64,000 nucleotides of DNA from Paracyclopina nana (GCA_019096065.1 JAGUCH010000004.1:6696001-6760000), one strand, 5' to 3'; positions 1 through 16,204 are shown, numbered from the stretch's first letter. Numbers and translations are program-made. Notes: generated by a model not told the origin, from the letters alone.

Positions 1-534
1 CAGCCACTTTCCAATGATTTTAGCCTTTAGTGGTTTTCTTTTCATCATCAAAATTCTGCTGGATTTCGTGCAACCACGAATTGTCCGCTTAAAGAGACTT
101 AAAATTATTTTTTTTGTATTTTTTCTACTGTCTTTTGGCTTACTGAATATAGCTAGATTTGTCAGCATCAGTTCAAATATAGCGCCTTTATTTATCAGGT
201 TTTATCTGTCAAATGTGCAGGCAAGCTGAGTCAAGAAAATTAAGGCTAAAATTAGATGAATCTTTGATTCATAGCAAACTAATCATCATTTTGCCAGGAA
301 ATGAAAGTCTACAATTCAAACTAATAAAAATACCCGAAAATATAATATGCCTCTAAGCTTTAAAAAGTCTGAAGCTCATTTTATGGGTCACAATTTGAAG
401 ATGCTTGACTTGATTCGATCCATTGTTAACACGCGGCAAATCAAATCAACACCGAGTCAGCTGCTGCATCGTGGCTCATAACAAAATCATCTGATTTGAA
501 GCTAGGAGCAGAGTGAATATTTTTTTACGTCAAA
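1..534. other. Upstream region of BTAF1, no gene seen
   Basis: AT-rich sequence without a convincing gene. A 71-codon open frame near the start encodes only hydrophobic low-complexity residues and matches no family I know. The last bases before the BTAF1 start contain an ACGTCA half-CRE site (TTTACGTCAAA next to the ATG), so the basal promoter and 5' leader probably lie here. Confidence 0.5.
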
Positions 535-5830
<5,296 letters not shown>

Positions 5831-6594
5831 TGGGCGAAATATTGACCTGAATCATATAGAGCTCTAACTTCTACAAGGACTTGTGTGTGTGTGTCCGCGA
5901 AAAGTGCCATTTCGAAAGTATCAAGATACTTTCTTCCTTCGGCTGGCAGCAAGAGACTAGGCTTTTTCTACAAAAAAAAGCACCAAATATATGTACGTAG
6001 TAATGTGATAAGAGCTGCATTCGTGTATGGCTCCTAAGAAAAGATGGCTATCAACACGAGAATGACCCTATTATACACTTTAAATGGACTTGGTGCATTT
6101 ACGCAATTATTGTTGTGCCATACCATATCAGACAAAAGCTTTTTTTCTGTCATAGAAATGTAACCTACCTTTTCGGCCTTGATTCCTCAAGCCTTTATTT
6201 TATTGCGCTTGTCATTCAAGAGAGAAGAGCTGCTATTATAATATTGTGTCTAGTATTATAGTACAGCAGTGCGCAGAGTCGATTGGGCGGTGGCGGCGGT
6301 TGAAGTAGCAGAAGAAGCTTGTTCTCCTCTCACTGCTGCGGCCATTTGGAGTTGATCTAAGACCGGTGCCACATGTGCAGCAGTAGCAGCATTTTGCCAC
6401 TGCGAAAACAAAGAGCCGCATCTTGTCTTACCAGTCGTTGCTGTCTTGAAATGGAGGAATCGCATGCGTCTGAAAAAGGTAAGCTCTCTTGATTTACCCC
6501 GTGGGAAAATACTGCCTATACTGTGTGATTGTAGTCACGCGATTTTGAGTAGCCTTTTTTGCCTCTTGTTTTTCTTCTTCTTCTTCCCAGCTGA
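5831..6594. other. BTAF1 3' region and leader of the EGF gene
   Basis: No coding sequence is supported. A short TG-rich tract follows the BTAF1 stop. A possible 5' UTR intron of the next gene runs from a GTAAGC donor at 6480 to a pyrimidine-rich acceptor ending near 6590; the short upstream frame that would splice onto it terminates at once in the signal-peptide frame, so the first exon is probably untranslated. Confidence 0.45.
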
Positions 6595-7325
6595 ATGAGG
6601 AAAATGTCACAAACATCCACGACTTTCTTCCTCCTTTGTGTGGCTTTGCTCATCAGGGATTTCAGTGATTGCTGCACGGATTCCGAGCTTGTCAGGGGCT
6701 GCAGGGTGGAAGCCTCAGACATCACAGCCTCATTGGAGTGCCTTTGTGGAGTGGGATGTAAGAAGGAGTTTCCCTTCAAAACGAGGACGGAATGCGAGAT
6801 CAGCATCAAAGGCAAGTAAATGCAAATCAGTGGAACACAACTGACCTCGCATTACATGCACAGTAGGATCTTTTATGTAGCATTTGCGGCTGCAAAATAG
6901 GAAAAAAGCTCTTTTGCGAGGGGGAAATTTGCATATCTCGTTTACTATGTAACTTTGGAGCTTACTTATACTCTGAGAGCCAAAAATGGCCTTTTTTACA
7001 TGATTGGGCTTTTAAAAAAGTTTCTCTATTATCCATACGTGTAGGAGGTCGGGGCCTTAACATCGATTTAGACCCTTGTCTCTCCAAGCCTTGCCTGAAT
7101 AGAGGTGAATGCATCCAGCTCAGGTTTGGGCGATACAAATGCGAGTGCATGGGCACGAACTTCTACGGCGAGCAATGCGAGCAAGGTAATAAACAAATTA
7201 TGTTTCTTCCGCGAAATTGACTCGCGCAATTTTTTTTGTCAACAGAGTGCCCACCACGATTAGGTGCCAATGCCTTTGGAGCTTCCGAGGGCGCAGACTT
7301 TCCCATTGATTGCATAATTATTTAA
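6595..7325 (+). CDS. Small secreted protein with one EGF domain
   Basis: Three exons are inferred (6595-6811, 7045-7185, 7246-7325), giving 145 aa. The start MRKMSQTSTTFFLLC begins a signal peptide. A cysteine-rich stretch follows (CC, then CLCGVGC), and exon 2 encodes a complete EGF domain whose six cysteines start at CLSKPC and end at GEQC. There is no transmembrane segment, so a secreted ligand or matrix factor is likely. The first intron reads through only if a GC donor is used (AG|GCAAGT, the known GC-AG consensus); the GT four bases on would put a stop after five codons. The splicing is my inference from phase. I do not recognise a specific orthologue. It lies between BTAF1 and DRC7 on the same strand. 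Confidence 0.7.
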
Positions 7326-7512
7326 TCTAATTATAAATTATTACTTTTTGGTAGTAAAAATGTGTTGAGATGATCAAATGTGGCTCATATTGTGCGAAAG
7401 AAATAAACTTTTTGAGAAAGCTCCGCCACAGTCTTGAAAATTGATCCAACTTGGCGGTCCAAGATCATAAAATATTGACCCAACAAAAGCACGTACATAC
7501 ATTCTTCTGCTA

Positions 7513-10500
7513 ATGGATCATACGAAAATGGATGGCAAAATGGAGTGCACTGAGGCTTTGCCAACTTTGAAGAACCTAATGAGGTTAAAGAAGAAGTATG
7601 ACGCCCCAGACCTTGGCAGCCTTCCTCGTGGCTACAAACACAATTCAGACAAAGAGAGGCTGTATCTCTGGTCTGCGGATAACTTTCGCCGGCAAATTCA
7701 GCACAAGCACCCAACTCTAAGACCCCTCTGCTTGACCAGCAAGAATGAGTGCGGCACAGAAAAGCTCACCATGACCTTCATCAAGGTATATATATATTCT
7801 GTCTATTCTTTATTGCTTCTTTTTCTCTTATTTCCAAAAGAGCCAACTAATTAAGCATTTTATTACTTGATCACGTCTCAATATGCATTTCTTGTTGTGA
7901 ATTGGTGGTTCGACGAACATTTGAATTTCCCAAGCAAATAATTTTATAACGTAAGTACATAGCGTGTTACATTGCAGTCATTCAGCTCTGCCCATTAATT
8001 TCTATGTGCTTTGTTAGCATATTTAGTGCCAATGCAGCTTTTTTCACAAATGCTTTCTTTTATCTTTTCAGCCCACGATTCTGCCTTATTCTCATCTGTT
8101 TAGCATGACAGAATGCTCTCAATTCATTAGCAACTTTTTGTATTACAAGGTACCTTTAAAATTAAAAAAAGCAGGATATTTAAAAGAAGGTACTTCATAG
8201 CCTAAGGCGTATGATGGGACACTATGGTCCCCAACGTATGTGCTAGCCACTCAAATTGGAAACAGCCTCGAAATGAGCACAGTGCTCGCCAGCTTTCTAA
8301 TAGGGTTCGGTTTTCGAGCTTATGTCGTCTGTGGCTGGGTAGATAAAGCCACCTCTTTCATGGACAGGCGAGAGGAGAAATGCCCATACCTAATTGAGGA
8401 GGACATCAATGTGGAAAAAGATAGTTCACATTTGAGCACGAAATACACACCCAAAAAGCCACCAGAGCTGAAGAGCAAATACATGCAATTCCTGAATAAG
8501 CTCAAAGCAAATGCTGCAGCAGGAAAGCAACCACAGATACAGCCTCGAACCAAGGCTGCTGCAGATATCCTCAATGAGCTGGATTCCGAGGAGAGAAAAG
8601 ATTCCGAGGATCATGCTAATGAGAACTATTTCCATGCCTGGGTCTATGTGGACATTGTGGATGCTCCAGGCTTTTTCATTGAAGCTACCTCAGGCGAGAG
8701 AAAGCCACTGAATCACACTGCTTACAAAAGCATCAATTCAGCTTGGAACCATGAGAATTATTGGCTCAATAAGCAACTTGATGAGCAGTGGAAACAAGCA
8801 AAGTCCCTGGATTTCCAAGATGATGGCAAATGGATCAAGTTTGTGTGCGACTTGGAAATGCCCAAGAAAAAGGAAAGCACAGATGATTCTCCCAAGAGAC
8901 TACTGAATAATCTTCACAGTTGGCTTTCTGAACTGGTCATCCCAAGGGACTGCTTTGAGCTCATGTATCGCTTGGGCCAGAAAACAGCAGAGTTCAAGAA
9001 TGTCAGTGTGGAGTATTTCGCTGCCTACCTCCTCAAGGATGGGATGACTCAGAGAGTCACTCAATTCAAAGGTGTTGATGAGAAAGAGGATGAGCTGGAT
9101 GATTTGGATGGAGACAGTGATGAGTTTGAAGAGGAAGACTTGGAAGAGGGGCTGGCTGACGAGGATGAGGAAGAGGAGGAAGACGACGATGAAGAAGAAG
9201 CTGCCACTGATGACTATGAAGAAGAAGAGGAGTCTGAACAGGAGGAGAAGGCCAAAATCCTTGAAGAAGAGCATCCTGAACAAATCATTGTTGAGAGGCC
9301 TCCTCAAGTGATCCAAATCACTGAGAAATTCCGATTTAGGCTCGATAAGCTGATTGTCAGGGAGACTTTTCCCCTGAGTGAAAAAGTCATCGAACGGTTC
9401 GCTCATGGCCGAAAAGACAGGTTAAGAGAGCATGAATTTTTCAAGGTTGGAGCTGCCATTTTGGGCGGAGAGGCTGAGGATGTGACCAAATATTATTCAG
9501 CCTCCAGAGTAGATGGCCTCTCCAGAAGAGTGTGGAAAGATATGGAGATCATTGAGGAGTATGAGGGTCGTCCGGATCACTTGGTCCACTTGTGTGTCCA
9601 ATTCATCCATGCTGAGAAGAAGTTTGGACCAGCTGGAGATACAGCCAAAAGCGCACGGGAGATTTGCAAAATTGTGGAAACATATGGCATGCATACACCC
9701 AAGACTAATGAAGATGCTGATGATAATGACGACGATGAAGATAACGATATTATTAGCCCTGGTCGAATCCTTGATACTGCTAGAGGCATCATGGAGCGTA
9801 CCTATGACATTGATGGGCATCGGATTCTCTTGAAATTCCATAGGGAGAATGGGCAGATATTTTGCAAGACTGTGGAATTTTATGAGCCCCGAGAACGTGG
9901 CTTGGGAATGCCTTCTGCCACAACAACAGGAAACCATGGGAATAAATTATCAACCACTGAAAACTCTATGGCCCAAGAAATAGCTCTCAAGGAGCCAGAG
10001 TTGACTCCAAATGATGTCAAAGTGTACCTGGTTGACCCTCGAGACGAGAAGCCATGCATGAGAGAATTGGCAGATATTTACAAGGAGCAAGTGGAGCTCC
10101 AAAAGAGTGCCATCAAAAGGGTTGCAGTCATTGAAACTGAAATGGATCGGCTCCTGGAAAACAGAATGAAAGAGCTATCCGCTAATGACATGGAAGTTTG
10201 GGTATTTGACACGTAAGTACACTTCAAATACCGCTAATATGTTAAAACGATCGGGCTGGGTCACCTTTTCTTTTGTTCTTTAACTTCTAAATAGCGCCCT
10301 CTATAAATCTGCTCTTAAGCAAGTTACGAAAATAGAGTCGAAAAATATAGGGGGCGCACCATAACAATTAAGTTTCTGAAGGTGACCCATCACGACTTTT
10401 TGAATTTTCACAGGAAAAGGAACTCTCATGTGCTCAAAGGACGATTAGAGCAAGAGCAACAGGCTAGAAAGAAGCAAGAGAGTATCATGGATTTGGAGCT

Positions 10501-10834
10501 GGACTTTTTGGCTCCATACCTTGAACGTTTTCCCGATACCAGCTCCCTTACTCGCGCTCAAGCTATTGAAATCCGTGATGAGTGCTTGAGCAATATTCGG
10601 AATGGGTTAGAAGACAAGGAGAGAGTACTTGAAAGCCAAATCAACAGCCTTCAAGAGGAAATGAGAATCAAGAGAAAAATCATTTCCACCGACGATTTGA
10701 GGAGCAAGAAGTTCATGCTAAATGTATTGGAAACAAGGCTTGCTAGGCAAAGGCGAGAGTCATTGAGGGTCAATAACCAAGCTGAAAATAAAATAAAAAA
10801 TGATCCAAGACTTTTAGCAGTACTCTCGTCTTAA
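7513..10834 (+). CDS. DRC7: Dynein regulatory complex subunit 7 (CCDC135/Lobo)
   Basis: Four exons (7513-7785, 8072-8149, 8201-10212, 10414-10834) join in phase to 927 aa; the human protein is about 870 aa. DRC7 belongs to the nexin-dynein regulatory complex linking axonemal doublets in motile cilia and sperm tails. Exons 2-3 carry the transglutaminase-like region (WSPTYVLATQIGNSLEMST followed by LIGFGFRAYVVCGW), the family hallmark. The position where cysteine is usual after GN reads serine here, so no enzyme activity is implied. A very acidic run of about 55 residues (Asp/Glu) sits near the middle of the protein. The C-terminal exon is coiled-coil rich (EQEQQARKKQES). The start is the first ATG of a frame open to the donor at 7786; an upstream exon cannot be excluded. 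Confidence 0.9.
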
Positions 10835-11037
10835 TTCTACAATTTGTACGTATCACCTATTTTTAAAAGGTTGTATTTTACTACTTTTCATCGATTAAAG
10901 TGATTTTATTTCTGTAACATTGCAAAGCAGCAAAAAATAAAAATAAAAAACACCTCAGACTTATCACCAAGTCCAATATTTACACGATAACATGAACTTC
11001 AAATAAAAAGATCCAAACGTTTTTATCGGGGAACATT

Positions 11038-11598
11038 AATTGGTCCTACTAAAACGCATCGAACTTGGAACTACTGCGACGGATTGTCGCTGGAACTATA
11101 GTCAAGACAGATCGTACCTGCATGGTACTACTGCCAATTAAAGACGTTTTAGAACGCATCGTTCTTGGTGCTACTGACTCATAAAACGGATCTTACCCGG
11201 TACTACTGAATTTACAAAAATTTTTTCGTGTGCCAAATATCTTTGAGAATTCTTAATAATTTTTTTGGCTATCTCAACAACACTTGGGTGACTGACTAAG
11301 CAAGATTTTCCACTCTGGACATACCAAGGAAAATTCCCAAGCAAAACCTTTGCAGACAGTAGTACTTTCCAACTTTGGGTCACATGAAAATCCTTCAAAA
11401 CATGACTTGGCAAATCAAGCTAGTCAAGAAATTGCAAGACTGGAATATGATCTAGGTCGAGTTAAAGAGAAGACTGATCACTTTTAATTTGCTTTAGTAG
11501 TTGTTCCAGCACTGGCAGTAGTACAAGGTGTTTTGTAGAACTAGGTTCGATCTCTCATGGCAGTAGTTCCAGGGACGATGTGTTTAGTAGGACCAATT
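11038..11598. repeat. Inverted-repeat element with GGTACTACTG modules
   Basis: The left end reads AATTGGTCCTACTAAA and continues to GGAACTACTGC. The right end is its imperfect reverse complement (GCAGTAGTTCC ... TTTAGTAGGACCAATT). Inside, and just outside to about 11680, the motif GGTACTACTG or its complement recurs many times. No open frame is present. This looks like a non-autonomous, MITE-like element or a nested array; no target duplication was identified. Confidence 0.5.
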
Positions 11599-12034
11599 TA
11601 GTTTGATGCTTTCTGGTAGTATCAGGCACTATACGCAGTAGTACCAAGCAGGTACTGGCATCCGTTTTTACCTAATGTGACATCCTTAAAAACCAAATTG
11701 GTCAATTTGAACGAATAAATCGGTTCTTTGTTAGCTGATACTGGCAATCTACATTTACATCACATAACAATAGAGTGCCTAGGTAAGATGTCATTTTGCC
11801 AAATTGCGTAACTCATTTGTGCAGTACATTTGTGGGCACACAACAAAATTAATTTGCACAAGTTTTGAGCAAACGCTCTGCAAATGTTCTGAAGTTTTCT
11901 TCGTTCTTGCGTGTAAGCAGCAATTTCTTACTAGAGGCTCAAGTTTAAGATATATGTAACTTTGCTGTGGATCCTCATGGGCTCCTTTCAACTAATTCAG
12001 TGAAATGGCACACTTACTTTATTTTATATACTGT

Positions 12035-12300
12035 AATACGATTTCCTCGTGTTATAATTCAGTTTACCGATCCGACTCAGCTCTTTTATATCACAGTTCT
12101 TTCTAAGCAATTTGGGGGATATTAAATACTTAACGGCCCTGGAATCAAATTCGAAGGATTTTAAGTAGCTTAATGCCCCTCATATTCCAAAGAACTAATC
12201 AACAGTCCAATGAAGTTAGAAAAAAGAGAGATTCTTCCAAGATTTGAACCTCAGCCAGTTGGATCAGCATTCCAATACTATAACCACTGAGCTATGGAAA
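12035..12300 (-). repeat. tRNA-derived SINE-like repeat, copy 1
   Basis: On the - strand a tRNA-like head carries an A box TAGCTCAGTGG (12294-12284) and a B box GGTTCAAATC (12250-12241) at tRNA spacing. A 5-bp anticodon-type stem TTGGA/TCCAA encloses a 7-base loop. The acceptor and T stems do not pair properly, so it is not a functional tRNA. The body at its far end (ACTGTAATACGATTTCCTCG at about 12033) is repeated at about 12987, next to a second B box, which supports a dispersed SINE family. Confidence 0.5.
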
Positions 12301-12380
12301 CACCATGAAAATTGCATGCTATGTATAAGACTTAAACATAATTTAAGCCAGATAAAGAAACCAAAAAAACAAGGAATGAC

Positions 12381-12440
12381 TTGGGTTTGAACCCTAGACA
12401 GCGGAATCAAAGCCAAGCGCTCTGACCACTATGCCATGGC
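12381..12440 (-). repeat. Second, different tRNA-like sequence
   Basis: The - strand reads TGGCATAGTGG (A box) and GGGTTCAAACCC (B box) at tRNA spacing, but no good anticodon or acceptor stem forms. It is either a decayed tRNA gene or the head of another SINE. It lies about 80 bp from copy 1 of the SINE-like repeat. Confidence 0.4.
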
Positions 12441-12621
12441 TGCAACTCACAAGAATTGTATTCTTAAAGTCTGTTTTATTGCTCTCAAACCACTGGATGT
12501 TAGCTGATGAGAGCCAGTGATACATAGCATAAAAACCGAGCAGCATTTTCTAGGGCACAGGGCAGCCCGGTAACTTCATTAAAACACTCAAAAATCGTAT
12601 TACAGTATATAAAATTGTATA

Positions 12622-12812
12622 TTTTGAACTGGGGCACGTAAAATTGGGTCATTAAATAGCTGACCTCGGATTTTAAAATGGAAAAACACTCGTACAATTA
12701 CAGCCCTCGCAGGCTCGGGCTAGTAAAGCTGTACTCGAGTTTTCCCATTTTAAAATCCTCGCTCAGGCGCTCAGCTATTTAATCACCCTACTTTACGTGC
12801 CCCAGCTCGAAA
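12622..12812. repeat. 190-bp imperfect hairpin (MITE-like)
   Basis: The left arm (12622-12697) contains GGGGCACGTAAA, ATTAAATAGCTGA and GATTTTAAAATGG. The right arm (12731-12812) carries the complements in reverse order, ending TTTACGTGCCCC. A loop of about 33 bp separates them. A related right-arm fragment (CCATTTTAAAATCCTC) recurs near 13150, so the sequence is dispersed. Confidence 0.55.
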
Positions 12813-12986
12813 TAAATAACTATTACAGTACACTAAAATTGATCTTCAAACAAATACGCTAGAATTAAAACCTATTCGCTACAATAAGTGCGCAATCACT
12901 ATGACTTTTTTATTATATAGACAGTTCGATAATGAGCACATGATCATATGAGACATCAATGATTAAACATTTTGGAGCTTTTAAAC

Positions 12987-13105
12987 ACTGTAATATGATT
13001 TCCTCGCGTTATAATTCAGTTTACTGATCCGACACGGCTCTTTCATTTATCATGGAACTTACACCAGGGAAATAAAATAAAGCCTGGCCAGGATTCGAAC
13101 CTCAG
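12987..13105 (-). repeat. tRNA-derived SINE-like repeat, copy 2 (truncated)
   Basis: It shares the body of copy 1 (ACTGTAATATGATTTCCTCG, then TTATAATTCAGTTTAC) and the B-box segment GCTGAGGTTCGAATCC on the - strand. The A-box end is replaced by unrelated sequence, and the distance between B box and body is shorter than in copy 1. Confidence 0.45.
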
Positions 13106-13358
13106 CAAGTTGGATGAAGAATTCCACTCGTCTCTTTTAATTCGCTCCATTTTAAAATCCTCTCTCAGGTATTCAACGGCGCGGTTTTACGTACCCGCTC
13201 CAAACATAAATATATATTTCTTATGGAAAATTCCTCGACTTGCTACAATTTACGTACAGTGACGTAAAGCCCATATTGGTATTTTGCTAATAAGTATTGC
13301 AGTATTTTCTTTTGAATTTGCTTATTATTTATTTCACCCAATGCAATTGGCTTAGTTT

Positions 13359-14296
13359 TTACCACAAATTGAAGTCAGAGAACTTGACACTTGATCCTTG
13401 AATGTTACAGTCTCCTCCACAACCAGTCATGCCATCAAGCCAGCCCATATCGATGCCACCACCTCCTAGAAAATGGCAACTTTATTAGTAACTCAAAAGC
13501 TTTATTAATGTACGAGTTAAGAATTACCCCAAAGAGAAGCAGAAAAGACCATGCCATCATACGATTGAGCCATTCTGGCTACATAACCACCATCAGTGCA
13601 AACTCCAAAATCGGCAGTTCTGCCCTCTTGCTCAAACCAGATATTGACAAATCCTCCATTTTGGAAGTGGGAGACAGTGAAAGGCTTGTTGGTATTGATG
13701 GTGCATCTGTCCTCTGGGCAATAGAGGTTCTGATTGACATAGAAAGCATTGGTTTGGCAGCCGCCTCTGTCACACGAGTTCCAGTATCCATTTCCTCCAT
13801 CGCAAGTATGCAAGGTGACAGCAACTGTGTGCTTGTTACCCTCCCAGGTGTCATACTCTGGGCACCAAATATTGTTGCCCAAGTTGGCATCACAGTAGTA
13901 GTCACCACCATTACCAGGCTGGTGTCCAGGCATGTCAATGAAATAACCAGCTGAATTGCAATGACAGCCAACATTGCTCACATCAATTGTGTAGCTGAAG
14001 TGCTTATCCATCAGGGGTGTCTGCATGAAAAGATCGTAATAGAGTTGCATTACTTATGGATGAATATGTACCTGCCAATACAATTCTGGGTAGAAGCCAT
14101 CATTGGCCTCTTTGGCAAAGTAAATTCTGCCACCTCCATTGAGTGAGAATCCATTGCCATTGACCTGAACGAAGCCACTGTTCCAATCTGGACCTACAAT
14201 GTAGACATCACCCACGCCTTCAATTGGAATACTACCAAAGTTCTTGGCCAGAGCAGGAGCTGCAAAAGCTGCCAAGAAAAAAAGTGTGACCTTCAT
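13359..14296 (-). CDS. Secreted GH7-like glycoside hydrolase (cellulase type)
   Basis: Three exons are inferred (14296-14072, 14020-13528, 13465-13359), giving 274 aa with signal peptide MKVTLFFLAAFAAPALA. Family 7 enzymes hydrolyse beta-1,4-glucans with retention. Seen here: the fold segment FSYTIDVSNVGCHCNSAGYF, the clan GH-B catalytic motif CPEYDTWEG (E130-x-D132-x-x-E135), TPH-like TLHTCDGG, the CQTNAF segment, and the C-terminal GMVFSASLWG followed by DMGWLDGMTGC. Every catalytic acid is present, so it may be active. It is much shorter than typical GH7 proteins (about 430 aa): substrate-enclosing loops appear to be missing and no carbohydrate-binding module is seen. Its introns are short like those of its neighbours, so it is a resident gene, not contamination. 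Substrate (cellulose or algal glucan) is unknown. Confidence 0.8.
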
Positions 14297-14452
14297 GCTT
14301 GGTGGAGGCTCACGAATGAATTCAATTAGATTTCTTAACAGGTACTTAAACAAAACTTTATCTTGAAGACATTTGCAAAAGATCTGTTTACATGGCAATA
14401 GAACATCAAAAAGATAAGAAAATTGCATCTTGACTGAGAAAAACACATTATT

Positions 14453-14909
14453 CACAGTGGCTCAAAATGCCTTCTGGACGCGTACGGGAAAAAAACTCGC
14501 GAAATCGTAGGAGTCAATTTTCATAGGGGCGCATAAGCTAAAAACTAACACTCTGGGCTCCCAAGTCCGCAAATTTCCGCAGCCAACTTTGATGAATAAT
14601 CATTAAATGGGGTCTGATTGACCTCTCAGTCATAAAAGACAATTCAATTTGATTGCTATCAAAAGTTATGGATGGCCAAAAATGGCCTAAAATGGCTATT
14701 CTACCATTATTCTTGCTGAACACAATTTCAAGCAAAGTTTGATTTCGAAGTCAAATTTGAATATGTATCTGTTAATTCAAACCATTTTTTGCTCTTTTCG
14801 TTGCCTTAAGTCAACCCAATTAGAAGCTGTAAATTGGTGGTTAAATGAGAATTAGGGCGATTTGGCGGATTTTCTCGTGCGCGTGAAAATGGCTTTTTGA
14901 CCCACTGTG
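14453..14909. mobile_element. 457-bp MITE candidate with ~50-bp terminal inverted repeats
   Basis: The left end starts CACAGTGGCTCAAAATGCC and the right end is the imperfect complement, GGCTTTTTGACCCACTGTG. Similarity continues inwards for about 50 bp through GACGCGTACGGG versus CACGCGCACGAG. There is no open frame of note. It fills most of the gap between the GH7 start and the METTL22 stop, and may supply sequence to either gene's UTR. A target duplication could not be fixed. Confidence 0.5.
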
Positions 14910-14927
14910 GTACATTAGATAAAATGT

Positions 14928-16112
14928 CTAGCTCGAATTAATAGAGCTTGACTTGAAGGATATTTTCCACATTAGTAGCTCTTCGACTCGTTGATAGTAG
15001 TGACAAAAATGGTGGGGAAATTCCAGTGGGATTGATTCAATCTCACAATGAAGGCAGGATTCTTCTAATTTATCCAGACACGTCATGAAAACGTCATGAG
15101 ATGGAGCAATGAGCTCACCGTTGTTGTTTGTCCATACCCTACGTTCCATGGCAATGAGGACATAAAAATCTCTCATGATCTTCTGCTGCAAATAGTTTAA
15201 AACTTGGAAAAAGGCTTTTGTGATTTCTTCGTTGTAGACCACATCAGCGACTAGGATTATATCAAGGTTGCTCAACTCGTTTTCCAATTTAGACTTCCAA
15301 TCTGATTTGAAAAAGTTGAGCTCTTCAACCAAGAATTTGCTTGACTTGACCTTGTTCTGGTTTCTTTGGCAGTTTGACTTGATGAGTGTCAGAATTTCTC
15401 CCACATCAATGTCTAAAGTAGCCAACTTGACACATCATTCTCGCAAAGAATGGAATGGAACTTACCAGTGCAAATGACATGGTCAGCCCATTGTGATGCC
15501 ACCAGTGACGTGAAGCCTGTACCAGCAGCTAATTCAAGGACATTTTGACCTTTGAACAAATGCGGGTATGAGCAAATGAAATCAGCCAGCAGAAGGCCAC
15601 CCCTCCACAGTTGAAGGCCAACAAGCTCTCTTGTAGTTGAACGACAGCTTTCTATAACAATCAACCATAAAAATAAGAGTGAAACCAAAATCGAAAATCA
15701 AAGCTATATTTGTACCTAATGACAGTTCAAGAGTTGATTGATCATCCAATGTCACGTTGAAATTTGACAAAAGAGCTGCAAAAAGTAGGTTAGTATTTAT
15801 GGACATATAGCATGATATATGTACCAATTGTAGCTTACAGTTGTCTTTGTCTGAGTCTGGTTCAGCAGGTTCCTCAGAGAAGACATTCTCTCCAATTGTC
15901 TCAAGGAAACAATCGTTCCATATTTCTGAGGACACTAGTTCTGTCATGATCGGCCATGGAAACCTTGAATGCAGCTTTCGGAAAGCCGATATGAGTGTCT
16001 TTCCCCATTCGCGTACGAATTGACTTAACAGTATCGAGTTTTCAGAGGCAAGATTGTAAACATTGCATTGATATTCCGCGAAAGCGCCACATTTAACGGA
16101 AAATATAATCAA
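14928..16112 (-). CDS. METTL22: METTL22-like protein lysine methyltransferase
   Basis: Four exons (16112-15839, 15775-15716, 15651-15466, 15412-14928) join in phase to 334 aa, with introns of 63, 64 and 53 bp. The protein is a seven-beta-strand SAM methyltransferase of the METTL21/22 group, which methylates lysines on proteins. Seen: VGLQLWRGGLLLADF, the SAM motif VLELAAGTGFTSLVAS split from the next strand by an intron, then IILVADVVYNEE (the DVVY-type post-motif) and the C-terminal FYVLIAMERR strand. The N-terminal ~100 residues are variable, as in the family. It starts 92 bp from DPM3 in divergent orientation, so the two genes probably share a promoter. METTL22 fits best; another METTL21-group member is possible. 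Confidence 0.85.
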
Positions 16113-16204
16113 TCTATCGCGCAGCGCTTTTTTTGTTATGATTTCGAAATTTGCATGTAAACAAACGAAGACGTGTCATTTGCGGCTTTTGATTTTAACG
16201 CAAA
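16113..16204. promoter_or_regulatory. Shared divergent promoter, METTL22 / DPM3
   Basis: Only 92 bp separate the two start codons, which face away from each other. No TATA box is obvious. An inferred bidirectional promoter is the simplest explanation for the spacing. Confidence 0.5.

Larger units (their letters stand above)
10835..13358. other. Repeat-rich gap between DRC7 and GH7
   Basis: About 2.5 kb without supported genes. It contains a 561-bp inverted-repeat element, tRNA-derived SINE-like pieces and a 190-bp hairpin, each listed separately. A partial second copy of the hairpin arm lies near 13140-13200. The remaining sequence is AT-rich, and its open frames are short and resemble no family. 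Confidence 0.6.

Noticed and set aside
14..229. 71-codon open frame on +
   Set aside because: Hydrophobic, AT-driven low-complexity translation with no family resemblance.
12241..12300. Functional tRNA gene (serine-like anticodon GCT)
   Set aside because: A/B boxes and an anticodon stem are present, but acceptor and T stems do not pair and the serine long arm is missing; better seen as a SINE head.
13391..13954. 187-codon open frame on + opposite the GH7 exon
   Set aside because: An antisense shadow; the - strand gives a coherent GH7 sequence with proper splice sites.
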